From Nitrospiraceae bacterium (GTDB lineage: Bacteria; Nitrospirota; Nitrospiria; Nitrospirales; Nitrospiraceae), in the NCBI GenBank assembly GCA_919902505.1, contig CAKKRE010000021.1:43674-107673 (forward strand): DNA of 64,000 bases, written 5' to 3'. Below, piece by piece: positions 1 through 8,819 of this stretch. Position numbers and translations under genes: made by a program. The number at the start of each line of letters is the position of its first letter. The first letter of the stretch is position 1. Below the pieces are notes generated by a model that had not been told where the DNA came from, searched no databases, and saw only the letters and a program-made list of their open reading frames with translations.

Positions 1-1124
1 GAATGCGGCAACGGATTGGTTTTGGACAGGAACTCGGCCGTCGCCTTCGCCGTTTTCCTCGGTTGCGGGCACACACCGCTCGGGCCCGCACCGCTTCCCG
101 CCGCCTGCGCCACTTCGGCTCCGCCTTTGAACGTGGCTCGCAAATAGGCCATAACATCCGCGACACCCTGCTGCCCGATCGTCAGGCCCCAGTAAGGCAT
201 ACTTGGCGATTTTCCCATCGCCGCTCCACCGTGATTGATGACATTATAAAGATAGTCGGTCGGCACCTTGTCGAACGGAATGTTCGCATGGATCGCCGGC
301 TTCGGCTCCAGGCCGGATGCCGCGGGCCCGTCACCTTTTCCGGTCGCTCCGTGGCATTGCGAGCAATATTCTTTGTAGATCACCTTCCCGCGATCGACGC
401 TCACCATCCCGAACTCCGGCGCCGTCCAGGGCTCGTAATATTTGAAGTCCTTCACCCCCTGCACCATGAGGAACCCGATCACCGCGCGAAGCTGCGGCTC
501 CGTCGCATCGGCCAGGAACTCCCCGTTATGGACCGTGAAATCTTGCGGGTTCTGGCCGAAACGGAAGAGCCAATCCTTGTCGTACCGTTGACCGGCCGCG
601 ACGAGCGACGCGCTCTGCGGCCCGCCGATCAGCTTGCCGTTCTCCTCGATCAGGTGACAGCCGAGACAGGCGTGGGCCTTATAGGCCATGCCGCCAAACG
701 TCGCGTCGAACTTACTGACCTTCGAGAGATCGAAGGCACCGACTTTTACCCGCGGGTCCTTGTTGTACTGCTCGAAATATTCGGCGATGGCCACAGCTTC
801 GTCATCCGCGACGACCGGATGCCGCATCGGCCCCTCAGACAAATCCCATCGATACCCTTTGGGATAGAGCGGTGCTTCTTTCCCTGTGAGATACCGAAGC
901 AACCATGATCGCTGATACTTGCTCCCGGCCCAAATCAAATCAGGTGCCTTCAAGTTGAAACGCGAATCCGCGTTCCCTTCCAAGCGGTGGCATCCGGCGC
1001 AATTGTTCTGGATCAACGCTTTGGCTCGACTCTGGTCGCTTCCCAACAGCAGGCGCGGGAACGACACCAGCCCGAGTACGAATACCAACGCGCATCCGAT
1101 CATCACCGTTCGTCTTCCACCCAT
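1..1124 (-). CDS. tri-haem cytochrome c, 3' end cut by window edge
   Basis: This gene is absent from the ORF track because its stop lies outside the window. Reading the minus strand from the ATG at 1124 gives an open frame of 374 codons to position 1. It starts MGGRRTVMIGC with a hydrophobic export signal and has three CXXCH haem sites: CAGCH near residue 42, CLGCH near 165 and CSQCH near 260. The last is followed by a normal class I cytochrome c fold. It is probably a periplasmic electron carrier. It lies 37 bp downstream of the sulfite dehydrogenase cytochrome and points the same way, so it may accept electrons from that enzyme or from the bc complex upstream. The exact partner is inference. 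Confidence 0.85.
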   Translation of the reverse strand, partial: MGGRRTVMIGCALVFVLGLVSFPRLLLGSDQSRAKALIQNNCAGCHRLEGNADSRFNLKAPDLIWAGSKYQRSWLLRYLTGKEAPLYPKGYRWDLSEGPMRHPVVADDEAVAIAEYFEQYNKDPRVKVGAFDLSKVSKFDATFGGMAYKAHACLGCHLIEENGKLIGGPQSASLVAAGQRYDKDWLFRFGQNPQDFTVHNGEFLADATEPQLRAVIGFLMVQGVKDFKYYEPWTAPEFGMVSVDRGKVIYKEYCSQCHGATGKGDGPAASGLEPKPAIHANIPFDKVPTDYLYNVINHGGAAMGKSPSMPYWGLTIGQQGVADVMAYLRATFKGGAEVAQAAGSGAGPSGVCPQPRKTAKATAEFLSKTNPLPH

Positions 1125-1161
1125 GAGGCACCCCTTCCTTTCACTCCCTGCGATTTGCCCG

Positions 1162-1797
1162 TCAGCGTGTCTCAAGCCAGGCATGAATGTCTGCGATCTC
1201 CTGATGACTCAGCACTGAGCCCCAGGCCGGCATCGGGCCACGACCATGAAGCACCGTTTCCCAGAACGCCCCTTCATTCTTCAAGATCGTATTGCGCGCC
1301 AGTTTCGGTCCCGCCCCGCCGACGGCGCCTTCGCCATGGCAGGCCTGGCAATTGTGCGCAAACAGTCCCGCCCCTCTGGCCGCCACGCCGGTCACCGGGC
1401 CCTCAAGCCCAGGACGCGGGCCTGCCGCAGGCGCGATCATGGCCAACTCTTCTTCAATCGACGGCAGATGGTCCGGCGCACCGGGATGATACCGCGCCGT
1501 CACGAATTGCAAGACCACCGCTGTCTCTTCCCTGGACAAATCCGCTCCCCAATGCATCATCTTCTCAACCGTCACTGTCCATCGGTCGGCCGGCAACCGT
1601 TGCTGGACGATCAGGTCGGTCGTATGGCAGACGGCGCAACGGGCATGAATCAATGTTAGAGCTTGACGAGCCTGGGCCGGTTGAATCGTTCCACGGTCAT
1701 CTTCCTGAGCAGCCGTGATCGCGACCCAGCCAAGCAGGGTACAGAGCCATGCAGCGAGCAGGAAACCGGAGGTCTTTTTCGCCGTTCTCTGGATCAT
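1162..1797 (-). CDS. di-haem cytochrome c subunit of a sulfite dehydrogenase (SorB-like)
   Basis: The ORF track runs to 2298, but the residues before MIQRTAKK are the wrong frame of the upstream molybdoenzyme. The real start is the ATG at 1797, which overlaps the stop of that gene in an ATGA. The 211-residue product has an N-terminal hydrophobic signal, CAVCH at residues 54-58 and CQACH near residue 150, so it carries two c-type haems. A cytochrome c translationally coupled to a sulfite-oxidase-family enzyme is the arrangement of SorAB, where SorB takes electrons from the molybdenum subunit in the periplasm. The family role is well known; the substrate here is inferred. Confidence 0.8.
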   Translation of the reverse strand: MIQRTAKKTSGFLLAAWLCTLLGWVAITAAQEDDRGTIQPAQARQALTLIHARCAVCHTTDLIVQQRLPADRWTVTVEKMMHWGADLSREETAVVLQFVTARYHPGAPDHLPSIEEELAMIAPAAGPRPGLEGPVTGVAARGAGLFAHNCQACHGEGAVGGAGPKLARNTILKNEGAFWETVLHGRGPMPAWGSVLSHQEIADIHAWLETR

Positions 1798-2978
1798 GCC
1801 GCGACCGTCACGGCCAGGCGATCCCACCCATTCCAGAGAAACCCGCCCGGATTCCACGGGCTCATCGCCGGTTGTTGCTCCCCCTGCGCATCGCTGGCGC
1901 GGCAGAGAATGGCGGTGGGCCCCGGCGTACGTGCGTTCCACACGAACTGCCACTGCCGCCAGGCATAGGGTTGCCCGTCTCCCAATAACCGGGCCTGTTC
2001 CCAGGTCTTTCCGTCGTCGCAGGACACTTCGACCTTCAGAACCGGCGCCTCGCCGGCCCAGGCGACACCTTGAATCGTGACCGGCCCGATCCGTACCGTG
2101 TCTCCCTCGGCCGGAGCGGCGATGAGCGACTTGACGGGCATCTGCTCGACCGGAACCATCGCGCTTTCCGGCAACCCGGAAGACAGGCGAACGGCCGTCT
2201 CCGGAATGCGATAGGCCTGCTGCATGTAGTAACCTGGCGTCTCGTCGGCCCGCACCGTGATCTCGGTCAACCACTTCATGCAGGATTCGGCCATCCAACC
2301 GGGGGTAATGACCCGCAGCGGCGCGCCATGCAGCAAAGGCAGGGGACGACCGTTCATTTCATAGGCCAGGAGCGTGTCAGGATGAAGCGCCTTCGCGAGG
2401 GGGATACTTCGCGTGAACAGCGGCACCGTGGCCAGCACCGGTCGATCCGCCCCTTGCAACTGCACATGCAGTCCCTGAAGTTTCACCCCGGCTCGCTGCA
2501 ACACATCCCGCAGACGCACCCCGGTCCATTGCGCGTTGCCGACCGCTCCGCGTTCCCACTGCACACCGGGCACTTTGGGACGATGGTGCGCGCGTCCGTT
2601 TCCGCTGCATTGCAGGACGGCGGTCAGGGTGACGGCCTCGAGCTGTTGTAAGTCTTTGAGGTTGAGCGTCAGCTCCTCTTTGACCAGCCCTTTGACCGCC
2701 AGTCGCCACGTCTCGGAGCGCACCGCGTCGGCGGCAGGTGGACCGAAATGGCTCCGTACGAAGAACCGCTCATTCGAGGTCAAACGGGAGAGAAATTCGC
2801 GAACGGGTGTTTCTGCGTCGAACGGACGGGACACTCGCACCGTCAGGGGCCCGCTCGATTGGGCGGCCTCTCCCTCGATCGGATTCGCGCTCACCGTCAC
2901 TCCGCGTCCCTTTAGAACCAGCGCGGCACCCACACCCTGCAACAACGTCTTGGCCAGAGCACGCCGAGCAACCTTCAT
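1794..2978 (-). CDS. sulfite oxidase family molybdopterin enzyme (SorA-like)
   Basis: This 394-residue protein has a basic N-terminus with an RR pair and a hydrophobic stretch, consistent with Tat-type export. The molybdopterin-binding domain contains the motif LQCSGNGR, whose Cys is the molybdenum ligand of the sulfite oxidase family. A C-terminal Ig-like dimerisation domain with VEVSCDDGKTWEQA is also typical. It would oxidise sulfite to sulfate in the periplasm and pass electrons to the coupled di-haem cytochrome. Both ends overlap neighbours by ATGA (OsmC upstream, cytochrome downstream), so the three genes are one translational unit. Related YedY-type enzymes reduce sulfoxides instead, but the cytochrome partner favours sulfite oxidation. 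Confidence 0.85.
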   Translation of the reverse strand: MKVARRALAKTLLQGVGAALVLKGRGVTVSANPIEGEAAQSSGPLTVRVSRPFDAETPVREFLSRLTSNERFFVRSHFGPPAADAVRSETWRLAVKGLVKEELTLNLKDLQQLEAVTLTAVLQCSGNGRAHHRPKVPGVQWERGAVGNAQWTGVRLRDVLQRAGVKLQGLHVQLQGADRPVLATVPLFTRSIPLAKALHPDTLLAYEMNGRPLPLLHGAPLRVITPGWMAESCMKWLTEITVRADETPGYYMQQAYRIPETAVRLSSGLPESAMVPVEQMPVKSLIAAPAEGDTVRIGPVTIQGVAWAGEAPVLKVEVSCDDGKTWEQARLLGDGQPYAWRQWQFVWNARTPGPTAILCRASDAQGEQQPAMSPWNPGGFLWNGWDRLAVTVAA

Positions 2979-3412
2979 GATCCTCCTTCCGATTGCTCAG
3001 AGACCTCCCCGGGATGGCTATGCGGATTCAGCTCGATCGCGATAGCGGCAGGCACGACGATCGATTGATGCACCGTACACCCATGCGCCACCTTCAGTAG
3101 CCGTTCTCTCAGCTCGGGTGTCACTCGATGGGGAAGGCGAATCGCGAGTTGGATCTGCCCGACTCGATGCGGCGCTTCGGCTATCGTCCACTCCGCTTCT
3201 ACCTTCAGTCCTTCGCGTGAGATATCGTGTCGCGCGCAGAACTGGCCGACAAAGTACCCCACGCAGCTCGCCACCGAACCGACGAACAATTCCACGGGCG
3301 ACATGCCGGAATCCGCGCCGCCGTCGTCCGCCGGCTGATCCGTGACCACGCGATGCCGATCGCTGAGGATGTCGTAGCGCGTTCCTCCCTGATACGCCAC
3401 GCTGAGTTTCAT
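2975..3412 (-). CDS. OsmC/Ohr family protein
   Basis: A 145-residue OsmC-fold protein. Two conserved cysteines are visible, in GSVASCVGYF and in VAHGCTVHQSI, matching the redox-active pair used by this family to reduce organic hydroperoxides. I prefer the ATG at 3412 (MKLSVAYQGG) over the track start at 3433 because GGAGGA sits just upstream of it. The gene overlaps the sulfite dehydrogenase gene by ATGA, which suggests a role in sulfur handling, for example on persulfides, rather than general peroxide stress. That link is inference from context. Confidence 0.8.
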   Translation of the reverse strand: MKLSVAYQGGTRYDILSDRHRVVTDQPADDGGADSGMSPVELFVGSVASCVGYFVGQFCARHDISREGLKVEAEWTIAEAPHRVGQIQLAIRLPHRVTPELRERLLKVAHGCTVHQSIVVPAAIAIELNPHSHPGEVSEQSEGGS

Positions 3413-3511
3413 CTCGTCCTCCTCCGCTCGCATCTCGTACTTCGCATCTCGTTGTTCATTCCCAGGAGGGATGTGTCATGAGATACGCCTCACGAGACGC
3501 GTTGCACGCGT

Positions 3512-4357
3512 TCAATAGGGTGCATCCGCCGGTTTCTCTCCCTTCGGCCAGTCATTGCCCTTGTCGTGAAAATCCGGGCGTGGTTGGGAGTTGATATACG
3601 CCGCCACGTCATAGGCATCCTGATCCGACAGGGCCCATCCTCTGGTGCGAGGCATGTTCGATTTGATGAAAGAAGCGGCCACCGGAATACGCGCCATCTC
3701 CGCGCCGATGTTGTAAGACTGAGGCCCCCACACAGGGGGAGCTGCCATCGTGCCCTGCCCGTCCCCTCCGTGGCAAAACGCGCAACGGGACGTGAAGACC
3801 TTGGCACCGTTCACCACATCCGGCGGCTTGGGCGCTTGAATCCGTGGAATGCCGCGCCAGGCCATCCGGCTTCCTGCCGGAACATCCTTCGACAGCCATC
3901 CGATGTAGGCCACGATCGCCTGAAGCTTATGACTGTCTTGCGGGATCGGCTTACCGTTCAGGCTGCGCTCGAAACATTCATTGATACGGTCGGCCAGCGT
4001 CACGACGCGGCCGGTCCGCGCACGATATTCCGGATAGGCCCGCGAGAGCCCGACATAGGAGGCCGAATTGGGATCGAGCCCTGCGTCCAAATGACAATTG
4101 GCGCAGGTGAGCCGGTTTCCTACGTAGGGGGCGGCAAATTCCTGCGTATGGACGATCAACTGGTAACCCAACCGGATCTGCTCCCCGCGCTGCCCGCCGG
4201 AGATGGAATCGGGGGAGGGATGACTGAAGAGGGCATCGAGCCGTTCAGGCTCGGCTTGATTCACGGCAGGTTGTCCGCCGCTGCGCGATTCCTGAGAACC
4301 GACGCAACCTCCGGCGAACACGCCGAGTGCTATGGCACAGAGAAAAATGTGTCGCAT
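3512..4357 (-). CDS. tsdA: di-haem cytochrome c, TsdA-like thiosulfate dehydrogenase, lipoprotein
   Basis: From the ATG at 4357 the product is 281 residues and begins with a lipoprotein signal (MRHIFLCAIALGVFAGGC). The track start at 4426 would bury this signal. Haem sites are CANCH (85-89) and CAFCH (192-196). The stretch after the first haem, ending in RINECFERS, is typical of TsdA. The Cys at residue 128, 39 residues after the haem His, lies where TsdA uses a Cys as distal ligand of its active-site haem. TsdA couples two thiosulfate molecules to tetrathionate. A close SoxD/DoxD-type alternative cannot be excluded. Position beside the sulfite dehydrogenase operon supports a sulfur role. Confidence 0.75.
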   Translation of the reverse strand: MRHIFLCAIALGVFAGGCVGSQESRSGGQPAVNQAEPERLDALFSHPSPDSISGGQRGEQIRLGYQLIVHTQEFAAPYVGNRLTCANCHLDAGLDPNSASYVGLSRAYPEYRARTGRVVTLADRINECFERSLNGKPIPQDSHKLQAIVAYIGWLSKDVPAGSRMAWRGIPRIQAPKPPDVVNGAKVFTSRCAFCHGGDGQGTMAAPPVWGPQSYNIGAEMARIPVAASFIKSNMPRTRGWALSDQDAYDVAAYINSQPRPDFHDKGNDWPKGEKPADAPY

Positions 4358-4604
4358 ACTTAGATGATCACGCAAACTGCATACCACGTCGACACGAGCT
4401 CGACTAAGAGAATTAGCTTTTGGCATGCCCTATGGGGAATGCGTGCCTGCATACGTGGCGACAAAAGCCACAGTCCCCCTTTGCCGCCTGCGGCATCGTG
4501 CTACAGCGAACTCGTACGCCTGACCGTCTTGAATGTGATGATTAGGGACAGGTTTGGGGAAAAGGATTCGGGGAAATAGTCAGTCGCTCGGACCCACTGT
4601 TGGA

Positions 4605-4955
4605 TCACGGTTTGAGCGAGCGAATGTAGGCGATCACATCGGCTAACTTCTCCTCATTGAAGGCTATCGCATACCCGGTCATGGCCGTGCCGGGCCGCCC
4701 CTCCTGTATCACCTTGCGCAACTGCGCATCGGTCTTCTCCTGCGTCGCCTTGGCCGTGAGATTGGGCGGGGGCGGCGCAAGATAGGCCGCCATGTCGCTG
4801 TCGCCTTTTCCAGTCGGCCCATGACAGTTCTGGCAACTCTCGCGATACAGCTTCTGACCGGCCTCGGGATTCCCCTTTCCGGAGACGGCCAGACTGATCG
4901 GAATCACTCCCAGCGCAAACAGCATTGTGAGGCTCAGATTGACTATTGTTCGCAT
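4605..4955 (-). CDS. small mono-haem cytochrome c
   Basis: A 116-residue class I cytochrome c starting at the ATG at 4955, which follows GGGGAG; the track start at 4994 lacks such a site. It has an export signal, CQNCH near residue 41 and TAMTGY as the probable Met ligand loop near residue 92. It sits 50 bp downstream of the cytochrome b-c fusion gene in the same direction, so it is a good candidate for the soluble carrier reduced by that complex or by the nearby dehydrogenases. Confidence 0.8.
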   Translation of the reverse strand: MRTIVNLSLTMLFALGVIPISLAVSGKGNPEAGQKLYRESCQNCHGPTGKGDSDMAAYLAPPPPNLTAKATQEKTDAQLRKVIQEGRPGTAMTGYAIAFNEEKLADVIAYIRSLKP

Positions 4956-5005
4956 AACGATTCTCCCCAAAGAGGTTTCCAGGAACAGACGCATCTGCTC
5001 GCGTC

Positions 5006-6331
5006 TTACGTCGCCCGCTTCAAACTCAACATGTAGCTGGTCAAGTCATTGAGCTGTTGATCGGTGAGCGGGAACTTCGGCATGAACGATCCCGGCGATA
5101 CGGATTGCGGATCGCGGAAATGCTTGAGATGCCAGGCCCGGTCCGGCCTCGTGTCCCCGATCGTGGACAGGTCGGGGGCGACGGCGCCTCCTTCACCATG
5201 GATGCGATGGCACCCGGCGCAACCGAGCTGCGCATACATCGCTCTCCCCTGGGCGACGGCCGGATCGGTTCTCGGCACGGCGTACAGATTCTTGAGCGAG
5301 ATGCCTAAGAGGCCGAAGACGACGAACAGGAACAACAGGCCGCTGCCCAGCGCCACCGGCCTCCGTATGGGGTTTCGAACCGGGTTGCGATCGATGAACG
5401 GCCAGCACAACATGATCAGAATCACACAAAGAGGCAGGACCCAAGTCGCAAGCGGCTCAAGCGGTCCGTGCACGTACTTGAGCAGCTCGTAATAGAAGAG
5501 AAAGTACCATTCGGGCACCGGCACGAAGCTCGTATCGGACGGGTTGGCCTTATCCGTCAGGGGCAGGGGAATGCTGAACGCCAGCGTGGCGACCACGAGA
5601 AACACCGCGGCGATCACTACCGCATCCATGTAGACCTGCCGGGGAGCGAAGGTCTCGCTGCCCAGCGACGCCCGATCGTCGGTCCAGGGCCCGGCCGGCC
5701 CCACCCGCCGCAACACGAAAAGATGCAGGGCGATTCCGCCGATCAGAATCGCCGGCAGGAATAACACATGAATCGCAAAAAACCGCGAGAGCGTCAATGC
5801 ACCCAGGATTTCCCCTCCTCGCAAGACCCGGGAGAGGAAATCACCGACGAGCGGAACCGTGCCCACCATGTTGATGCCGATCTGCGTCGCCCAATAGGCA
5901 GTTTGATCCCAGGGCAGCAGGTAGCCGGTAAACGCAAAGGTCATCACGACGAGGAACAGCACCACCCCGACCATCCACATCGCTTCACGCGGCTTTTTGT
6001 AGGCACCATAGAGAAACGTCTGCAGCATATGGAGGCCGATCGCCACGACCATCGACGACGCGCCCCAATGGTGGAGCCCGCGCACGAACCATCCGAATGT
6101 GACCTCGGTTTCAATGAATCGGACGCTGTCGTAGGCGTGGTCCGGCGTGGGAGCATAATAAAGCGCGAGGAACATGCCGGTGGCGGCCTGAAGTACGAAC
6201 AAGAACAACGTGACGGAGCCGAAGACGTAAATCCAACTGGCTCCGCCCGGAATGGGTTCGTCAAGCAACGTACGCTGAACCGGCTTCAGATTCAGGCGAC
6301 TGTCGAGCCAGTCGTACAGGCGAGTAGGCAT
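5006..6331 (-). CDS. b6-type cytochrome b fused to a C-terminal cytochrome c
   Basis: The real start is the ATG at 6331 (MPTRLYDWLDSRL); upstream residues in the track overlap the Rieske gene out of frame. The 441-residue protein is a quinol:cytochrome c oxidoreductase core. The first pair of haem His is H-X13-H (HHWGASSMVVAIGLH) and the second H-X14-H, the spacing of b6 rather than mitochondrial b. The PEWY quinol-site motif is present in PEWYFLFYYELL, followed by subunit IV-like helices. The last ~90 residues carry CAGCH, a fused mono-haem cytochrome c that would replace cytochrome c1 or f. The Rieske gene lies 19 bp upstream, forming a two-gene bc operon. Confidence 0.9.
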   Translation of the reverse strand: MPTRLYDWLDSRLNLKPVQRTLLDEPIPGGASWIYVFGSVTLFLFVLQAATGMFLALYYAPTPDHAYDSVRFIETEVTFGWFVRGLHHWGASSMVVAIGLHMLQTFLYGAYKKPREAMWMVGVVLFLVVMTFAFTGYLLPWDQTAYWATQIGINMVGTVPLVGDFLSRVLRGGEILGALTLSRFFAIHVLFLPAILIGGIALHLFVLRRVGPAGPWTDDRASLGSETFAPRQVYMDAVVIAAVFLVVATLAFSIPLPLTDKANPSDTSFVPVPEWYFLFYYELLKYVHGPLEPLATWVLPLCVILIMLCWPFIDRNPVRNPIRRPVALGSGLLFLFVVFGLLGISLKNLYAVPRTDPAVAQGRAMYAQLGCAGCHRIHGEGGAVAPDLSTIGDTRPDRAWHLKHFRDPQSVSPGSFMPKFPLTDQQLNDLTSYMLSLKRAT

Positions 6332-6350
6332 ATTCCTCGTGGAAAGCGGG

Positions 6351-6902
6351 TTACAACTCCACACTCTGTGGAAGGCCGGATTTGAAGTCCTGATACATGA
6401 CGAGGAGCCGGCCTCCCTCCACTTTCGACGGCAGTACATCCAGCGGACGCGGCGCGGGTCCGCCCAGCACCTGACCGTTGATGTCATAGGCGCTCCCGTG
6501 ACAGGGACATAAGAACTTCTTTTCCGTGTCGTCCCACCGATACCCGCATCCCAGATGCGTGCAGATCGGCGAGAAGACCTTCACCTCGCCTTGCGCCTGC
6601 TTCACCGCCCATACCGCCTTCTGGGACTTCGCTTCCAGCCAGCCATCGCGGACGGTGGTCACATGATCCAATTGGGTAGGGCGCCCCGCGGGCAAGGTAT
6701 CCACCGGGCCGACATCGACCCATTCACGTTTGCGTCGCATGAAGGCCGGTGACACCAGCGAGCCGAGCAGTGGCACAGCCAACCCTGCCCCGACCACAGC
6801 GGCCGCGGCAACAGTCACCCAGTGAAAAAATGTACGCCGCGACCCGACCGGGGTCGACAGCCCTGCCCTTTCACTGCCCTGTGTGTCGTCGGAATGACTC
6901 AC
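6351..6902 (-). CDS. Rieske iron-sulfur protein of the bc complex
   Basis: A 183-residue Rieske protein. It has an N-terminal twin-arginine-like segment (SRRTFFHWVTVAAAAVVGAG) that also acts as membrane anchor. The two cluster-binding boxes are CTHLGCGY and CPCHGSAYD, giving two Cys and two His ligands for the 2Fe-2S cluster plus the disulfide pair. It would shuttle electrons from quinol to the fused cytochrome c of the downstream gene. The pair lies beside sulfur dehydrogenases and cytochromes, so it may serve forward electron transfer or, in a nitrite oxidiser, reverse flow; the direction cannot be told from sequence. Confidence 0.92.
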   Translation of the reverse strand: MSHSDDTQGSERAGLSTPVGSRRTFFHWVTVAAAAVVGAGLAVPLLGSLVSPAFMRRKREWVDVGPVDTLPAGRPTQLDHVTTVRDGWLEAKSQKAVWAVKQAQGEVKVFSPICTHLGCGYRWDDTEKKFLCPCHGSAYDINGQVLGGPAPRPLDVLPSKVEGGRLLVMYQDFKSGLPQSVEL

Positions 6903-6991
6903 GTTCGCAATCCATCGTGTAGGGTGATTCCGGACAGGAGGGGAGACGGCAGCATATTCACTCCCGCCCCCTCCGCCATTCGCAATTTGAT

Positions 6992-7435
6992 TCAGACCGT
7001 CTGGTTCTCAATATCCAGCCCCAGACCGATCCAGGCCCGCAGCAAATCGTGTCGGGTCAATGTGTATCTGATCGTGCCGTCCTTCTCGACGGGCAGATTG
7101 AGCAAGCGCTTCTCTTCCATCATTCGAACCGCATCGTCGATCGATGTCTCCGCCGTCACGGTAATCCGATCCTTGACCATGACCTGTTCTGCCGTCAGCT
7201 GATTGAGATCCTGGTTCGACCTCAGGGCTTTCAATAGATCGAATTCACTGATGAACCCGATGTACTGTCCCGCGTCATCGACCACCGGCGCCCCGGGTGT
7301 ATGAGTCGTCAGCAACTCCACCGCAATCGCCAATGCGCTTTGGTTCCGGTGAATGCGCAATTGGTTCGTCCCTACAATCTGTCCGACCGTCTTAAATCCG
7401 CCTACCGGCACACCCGGTCTTGCCATCGTCGTCAT
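6992..7435 (-). CDS. two-CBS-domain protein
   Basis: A 147-residue cytoplasmic protein made of a tandem CBS pair. The first repeat includes GAPVVDDAGQYIGFISEFDLL and the second LLNLPVEKDGTIRYTLTRHDLL, the usual end-of-repeat signature. Such stand-alone Bateman modules bind adenine nucleotides and regulate partners, but the partner is not shown by the sequence. It follows the bc operon with an 89 bp gap upstream of it. Confidence 0.8.
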   Translation of the reverse strand: MTTMARPGVPVGGFKTVGQIVGTNQLRIHRNQSALAIAVELLTTHTPGAPVVDDAGQYIGFISEFDLLKALRSNQDLNQLTAEQVMVKDRITVTAETSIDDAVRMMEEKRLLNLPVEKDGTIRYTLTRHDLLRAWIGLGLDIENQTV

Positions 7436-7541
7436 CCTGTCCTCCTTCGCGCTATTCCAGTGACGGAATTGCCACCGGCACTATCCACACCGTCTATGAT
7501 CGACAGTGCGCACACGCCACTTCACAGAGAAACCTGTTGGG

Positions 7542-7760
7542 TCAGGATTTTTTACCTGCCTCGATCGGGCAAGTATTGATCCCCAGCAGAGTCCATACCG
7601 GACAAAACCCGATGGCGCCGGTGACCAACGCAATCGCTCCCATTGCCAGCGCAATCCCCATCCCCACCGGCGGAAGCCCGGCGAAAGCACCGATTCCGAT
7701 CAACAAGACCCCGAGGACAATCCGGACCGGCCGCTCGATTCCACCGACATTGCATGCCAT
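7542..7760 (-). CDS. small YgaP-like transmembrane domain protein (DUF2892 type)
   Basis: A 72-residue protein with two hydrophobic helices and the N-terminal pattern ACNVGGIERPVRIVLG typical of the YgaP-type membrane domain. The C-terminus contains GFCPVWTLLGINTC. The ATG at 7760 is preferred over the GTG at 7763 because AGGAGG is seven bases upstream of it. In other bacteria this domain is fused to rhodanese modules that handle sulfane sulfur, which fits the sulfur genes nearby. A second member lies at 27302. Confidence 0.7.
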   Translation of the reverse strand: MACNVGGIERPVRIVLGVLLIGIGAFAGLPPVGMGIALAMGAIALVTGAIGFCPVWTLLGINTCPIEAGKKS

Positions 7761-7796
7761 CACAGCACCTCCTTCGTTGCGATCACGCTCTCAACT

Positions 7797-7965
7797 GCCA
7801 GCTTTCGGCCATCAGCATTCGGATTCAAAGACTGTCGGCTAATCGCTATCTTAATGGGTATGAGTCATCATCCAGAAGATGGATTCAGCTTTTGCAGGTT
7901 TCGCTCTCGACGATTTTTCAGCGACACCTTCCGCAGCCAGCTGACGGCTGATCGCTGACGGCTAC
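7797..7965. repeat. R2-type palindromic intergenic repeat
   Basis: The left arm (ccagctttcggccatcagc) and right arm (gccagctgacggctgatcgc) are imperfect inverted copies of the unit GCTGATCGCTGACGGCT seen again near 37.4 and 38.3 kb. The right arm ends at the TAG stop of the 7962 gene. The middle has no gene. Confidence 0.6.
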
Positions 7966-8432
7966 TTCGTTGTCGCAAACCGATACATGTCATGGCAGGT
8001 GGTGCAGCGCGCCGTCATGCTCGACAGACGATTGAGAATTTGCACGGAGGATTCCCCTTGCGCAATACCGTCCGCCAGATGATCCATATCCTTGTGGATC
8101 GACATGCCCATTTGCTTAAAAGCCAGGGGCAGTTTCAGCATGACAGCGGGATTGACGTCTGCCGCCATCGCCATGCCTGCCGAGCGAGCTGCGGCTTCTG
8201 CGGCCTTGAGGTTTTGGTCCTGGCTCCCTAATACCGTCACCACTCCATGTACCGACTTGAGCAATTGCCGCATCTCCGCCAGGATCAGATCCCGCTCCGC
8301 CGGCGCCAGGAGGACTTCCGTGCGCCCGTCGGCCCCCGGCCTGGTGTGCCCCTGCACGAACAACGCCACAATCACGCCCACCGTAACTATCCATAACACT
8401 GCGGTTCCCAACCCAAGCACACGCCAATTCAT
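7962..8432 (-). CDS. membrane-anchored cytochrome with C-terminal haem site (class II-like)
   Basis: A 156-residue protein with one N-terminal transmembrane segment (VLWIVTVGVIVALFV), a helical middle and a single CTTCH about ten residues from the C-terminus. A C-terminal CXXCH after a helical bundle is the layout of cytochrome c-prime type proteins. Function may be electron transfer or NO/sensor binding; sequence does not decide. The stop TAG coincides with the edge of an R2 repeat. It follows a small cytochrome c gene by 21 bp in the same direction. Confidence 0.65.
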   Translation of the reverse strand: MNWRVLGLGTAVLWIVTVGVIVALFVQGHTRPGADGRTEVLLAPAERDLILAEMRQLLKSVHGVVTVLGSQDQNLKAAEAAARSAGMAMAADVNPAVMLKLPLAFKQMGMSIHKDMDHLADGIAQGESSVQILNRLSSMTARCTTCHDMYRFATTK

Positions 8433-8453
8433 CAGGCAACCCTTTCCATTCGG

Positions 8454-8819
8454 TTACGGGAGCTTGCGACTGGCGTTACTCCCGAGCACTCGTACGTAAG
8501 CCGTCACGTCACGGATCTCCTCGTCGGAGAGGACAAATTTCCACGCTCCCATGGCAGTGTCTTTCCGTCCGTCGTGAATCGTTTTCATGAGGGACGCATC
8601 CAACTTGCTTTGTGCAGCGGGAGAGCTGAGATCGGCGACCGGCGGATTAAACTTCATAGAGGCGTCGCCCTTCCCATCGACTCCGTGGCAACGGATACAG
8701 AGATTGGTATAGAGCACCTTGCCTTTGGCCACATTCCCCCCGGCCGCATACGAACCACTGCCCACCGCCGCAGCGAAGAGCATCGACAGGAGAACCGGAC
8801 CGGTGACTCTGGCGTTCAT
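8454..8819 (-). CDS. small mono-haem cytochrome c
   Basis: Two ATGs stand in tandem; the second (8819) is six bases from AAGGAG and is chosen. The 121-residue product has a signal peptide ending near YAAGG, CIRCH in NLCIRCHGVDGKGD, and a Met ligand in TAMGAWKF. It resembles the cytochrome at 4605 in size and layout and is probably a paralogue. It forms a pair with the class II-like cytochrome downstream. Confidence 0.8.
   Translation of the reverse strand: MNARVTGPVLLSMLFAAAVGSGSYAAGGNVAKGKVLYTNLCIRCHGVDGKGDASMKFNPPVADLSSPAAQSKLDASLMKTIHDGRKDTAMGAWKFVLSDEEIRDVTAYVRVLGSNASRKLP

Noticed and set aside
5768-6385. 205-residue plus-strand ORF
   Set aside because: It lies antisense to the cytochrome b gene and has a composition typical of shadow frames.
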